64,000 nt of DNA from Chthonobacter rhizosphaerae (GTDB taxonomy: Bacteria > Pseudomonadota > Alphaproteobacteria > Rhizobiales > Pleomorphomonadaceae), in assembly GCF_013839525.1 (NCBI RefSeq), contig NZ_JACDIS010000010.1, forward strand, positions 62,001-126,000, in the 5' to 3' direction. The stretch's first letter is position 1, and every line of letters begins with the position of its first letter. The notes beneath the pieces were generated by a model, which made no database searches, was not told where the DNA came from, and saw nothing but the letters and a program-made list of their open reading frames with translations. Below are positions 62,156 to 64,000 of the stretch, in pieces. The position numbers and the translations under genes are program-made.

Positions 62156-63487
62156 TCACTTAAGCTTCGACAGCACCATCGCCAGCGTCGCCACGATCTC
62201 GTCAATCTGGTCCGTGGTGATGATCAGCGGGGGCGACAGGGCGATGATGTCGCCGGTGGTGCGGATGAGGACGCCCTCCTCGTAGGCGTCCAGGAAAGCC
62301 TGGAAGGCGCGCTTGGTGGGCTCGCCCGGGATGGGTTCCAGCTCGATCGCGCCGATCAGGCCGATGTTGCGCACGTCGATCACGTGCGGCATGCCGCGCA
62401 GCGTGTGGAGCGCGGTTTCCCAGTAGGACGCGAGGTCGGCGCCGCGGGTGAGGAGGCCCTCCTCCTCGTAGGTGTCGAGCGTCCCGAGGGCGGCCGCGCA
62501 GGCGACCGGGTGGGCGGAGTAGGTGTAGCCGTGGAAGAGCTCGATCAGGTGCTCCGGCCCGGTCATGAAGGTCTCGTAGATGTCCGACGAGACGAACACG
62601 CCGCCCATGGGGATGACGCCGTTGGAGATGCCCTTGGCGGTGACCACCATGTCCGGAACGACGTCGAAATACTCCACCGCGAACGGCGCGCCGAGGCGGC
62701 CGAAGCCGGTGATGACCTCGTCGAAGATCAGCAGGATGTCGTGCCTGGTGCAGATCTCGCGGATGCGCTTCAGGTAGCCCTTCGGCGGGATCAGCACGCC
62801 GGTGGAGCCGGCCACCGGCTCCACGATCACGGCCGCGATGGTGGACGGGTCGTGGAGGGCGACGAGCTTTTCAAGGTCGTCGGCGAACTCCACCCCGTGC
62901 TCCGGCTCGCCGCGCGAGAAGGCGTTGCGGGCAAGGTCGTGGGTGTGGCGGATGTGGTCGACGCCGTTCAGGAGCGTGCCGAAGAACTTGCGGTTGTTGG
63001 TGATGCCGCCGACCGAGATGCCGCCGAAGTTCACCCCGTGGTAGCCGCGCTCGCGGCCGATCAGGCGGAACTTCTGCCCCTTGCCCTTGGCCCGGTGGTA
63101 GGCGAGCGCGATCTTCAGCGCCGTCTCCACGCTCTCCGAGCCGGAGTTGGTGAAGAACACGTGGTCGAGAGGCTTCGGCAGGTAGTTGACGAGCCGGGCG
63201 GCGAGTTCGAACGCCTTCGGATGGCCCATCTGGAAGGCGGGCGCGTAGTCCATCTCGGCGATCTGCTTCTGCACCGCCTCGACGATCTTCGGCCGCGCAT
63301 GGCCGGCGTTGCAGCACCACAGGCCCGCGGTGCCGTCCAGCACCTTGCGGCCGTCCGCCGTGGTGTAGTGCATGTCCTTGGCGCCCACGAACAGGCGCGG
63401 GTTCTTCTTGAACTGCCGGTTCGCCGTGAACGGCATCCAGAAGCTGTCGAGATTGTTGCCGCCGGGGGCGGGCGCGGGCGTGGACAT
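62156..63487 (-). CDS. class III aminotransferase, beta-alanine:pyruvate type
   Basis: 443 residues. PLP enzyme of the omega-amino acid:pyruvate group: [46 protein letters not shown], the PLP Asp in [16 protein letters not shown] and the Schiff-base Lys in [17 protein letters not shown]. It would transfer the beta-alanine amino group to pyruvate, giving malonate semialdehyde, the substrate of mmsA downstream. ATG at 63487 is preceded by AGGGA ten bases upstream; an in-frame start at 63550 is less favoured. First gene of the leftward catabolic set and divergent from the XRE-cupin regulator. Confidence 0.93.
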   Translation of the reverse strand: MSTPAPAPGGNNLDSFWMPFTANRQFKKNPRLFVGAKDMHYTTADGRKVLDGTAGLWCCNAGHARPKIVEAVQKQIAEMDYAPAFQMGHPKAFELAARLVNYLPKPLDHVFFTNSGSESVETALKIALAYHRAKGKGQKFRLIGRERGYHGVNFGGISVGGITNNRKFFGTLLNGVDHIRHTHDLARNAFSRGEPEHGVEFADDLEKLVALHDPSTIAAVIVEPVAGSTGVLIPPKGYLKRIREICTRHDILLIFDEVITGFGRLGAPFAVEYFDVVPDMVVTAKGISNGVIPMGGVFVSSDIYETFMTGPEHLIELFHGYTYSAHPVACAAALGTLDTYEEEGLLTRGADLASYWETALHTLRGMPHVIDVRNIGLIGAIELEPIPGEPTKRAFQAFLDAYEEGVLIRTTGDIIALSPPLIITTDQIDEIVATLAMVLSKLK

Positions 63488-63560
63488 GAAGGTGCGATCC
63501 CTGTGCTCGAAGAGCCTTGAAAGCCGTGTCGGCGAGCACTTTATCGACATCCAAGGATAG

Positions 63561-63647
63561 TGAACAAGGCGATATGTTCCGTCGACTGTTCAGCCGGTTT
63601 TTCTTGCCTTTTTGCCTCCGGTGTTCAGAATCCCGAACATCTGAACA
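63561..63647. promoter_or_regulatory. divergent operator region with repeated TGTTCA/TGAACA sites
   Basis: Between the aminotransferase and the XRE-cupin regulator. TGAACA at 63561-63566, TGTTCC at 63575-63580, TGTTCA at 63587-63592, TGTTCA at 63622-63627, GAACAT at 63635-63640 and TGAACA at 63642-63647. TGTTCA and TGAACA are reverse complements and recur on both strands; TGTTC-N8-GAACA (63622-63639) is the best palindrome. Likely binding sites of the adjacent regulator. Confidence 0.65.
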
Positions 63648-63666
63648 GGGCGCGGGGGAGTGGCCC

Positions 63667-64000
63667 ATGGATGTCGGCGGTCGTTTGAGGGCGGTGCGCG
63701 AGGCGCGGGGCCTGTCGCAGCGGCAGCTGGCCCGAATGGCGGGCATTTCCAACGCCACCATCAGCCAGATCGAATCGAACGCCATCAACCCGTCCGTCGG
63801 GGCGTTGAAGCGCATCCTGGACGCCCTGCCGATGCCGCTCGCGGACTTCTTCGCCACCACGGACGCGCCCGCGAAGGTGTTCTACCGGGCCGGCGAGTTG
63901 ACCGAGATCGGCCGAGGCGGCGTCTCCTACCGGCAGGTCGGCACGGATCTCACCGGCAAGGCCCTGCAGATCCTCACCGAGCGCTATCAGCCCGGCGCCG
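63667..64000 (+). CDS. XRE-cupin family transcriptional regulator (partial, right edge)
   Basis: 111 codons are visible before the window ends. Residues 1-60 form an HTH_3 domain: MDVGGRLRAVREARGLSQRQ, then LARMAGISNATISQIESNAI with the recognition helix. From about residue 70 a cupin_2 ligand-binding domain begins (KVFYRAGELTEIGRGGVSYR, ALQILTERYQPGA). This is the PuuR-type organisation, usually repressors of amine or amino acid catabolism. ATG follows a GGGGGAG box. Divergent from the beta-alanine aminotransferase gene across a TGTTCA-rich operator, so control of pyrimidine/beta-alanine breakdown is inferred. Confidence 0.92.
   Translation, partial: MDVGGRLRAVREARGLSQRQLARMAGISNATISQIESNAINPSVGALKRILDALPMPLADFFATTDAPAKVFYRAGELTEIGRGGVSYRQVGTDLTGKALQILTERYQPGA

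Overview
The window is high-GC DNA (roughly 70% by eye) from an alphaproteobacterium, most likely order Hyphomicrobiales (Rhizobiales). The support is gene content and order: ppk1-hdaA-AI-2E permease-CDP-alcohol phosphatidyltransferase next to purM-purN, a divK-pleD pair with a DUF3572 gene beside it, a DivJ/PdhS-like kinase, IalB, a TadG-like vWA protein and an entericidin. No rRNA, tRNA, CRISPR array, transposase or phage gene was seen. Many genes start at GTG and neighbouring genes often overlap by 1-11 bases.

Layout. 1-8 kb: polyphosphate kinase (cut by the left edge), replication control (HdaA), membrane and lipid genes, purMN, an MFS carrier and rpmG. 8-11.9 kb: two tandem small secreted paralogues, a non-coding stretch with interlocked inverted repeats, and the DivK/PleD cell-cycle signalling pair. 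11.9-14 kb: a BKACE-family protein and a zinc-ribbon DNA polymerase IV. 14-18.9 kb: an MBL hydrolase, arginine catabolism (arginase, ornithine aminotransferase, divergent Lrp regulator) and two metal-associated small proteins. 19-25.8 kb: class I fumarase, L,D-transpeptidase, DUF971, a 3-hydroxyisobutyrate dehydrogenase-like enzyme, adenine deaminase and a glycine-zipper lipoprotein. 25.8-29.2 kb: an AT-rich patch with a RelE/ParE toxin-antitoxin pair, then a basic amino acid ABC importer. 29.4-37.3 kb: molybdenum cofactor genes (moeA, a mobA-mobB fusion, moaA) with Mrp/ApbC and two exporters between them. 37.4-45 kb: DNA repair, sensor kinase, cobTS, small membrane proteins, a TSUP carrier and TadG-like protein. 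45.3-51.7 kb: dusA, ialB, cytochrome c, then a compact sulfur-oxidation operon (soxY, soxZ, cytochrome c, flavocytochrome c flavoprotein) with a divergent ArsR regulator, and an entericidin.

51.9-64 kb is a reductive pyrimidine catabolism region, all leftward: an NMT1-type ABC importer, dihydropyrimidinase, a carbamoyl-amino-acid hydrolase (beta-ureidopropionase candidate), a cupin, (methyl)malonate-semialdehyde dehydrogenase and a beta-alanine:pyruvate aminotransferase type enzyme. These would take an imported dihydropyrimidine through N-carbamoyl-beta-alanine, beta-alanine and malonate semialdehyde to acetyl-CoA. Dihydropyrimidine dehydrogenase is not in the window. A Phd/PIN toxin-antitoxin pair with a clear palindromic operator sits inside the region, and a divergent XRE-cupin regulator at the right edge is the likely controller.

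GC-rich palindromic intergenic elements occur at 21.8, 39.8, 56.0, 57.9 and 62.0 kb. The least ordinary items are the interlocked repeats at 9.2 kb, the reduced Sox operon whose SoxY has a tail after its carrier cysteine, the histidine-rich linker in Mrp and the cysteine-rich insert in the TadG-like protein.
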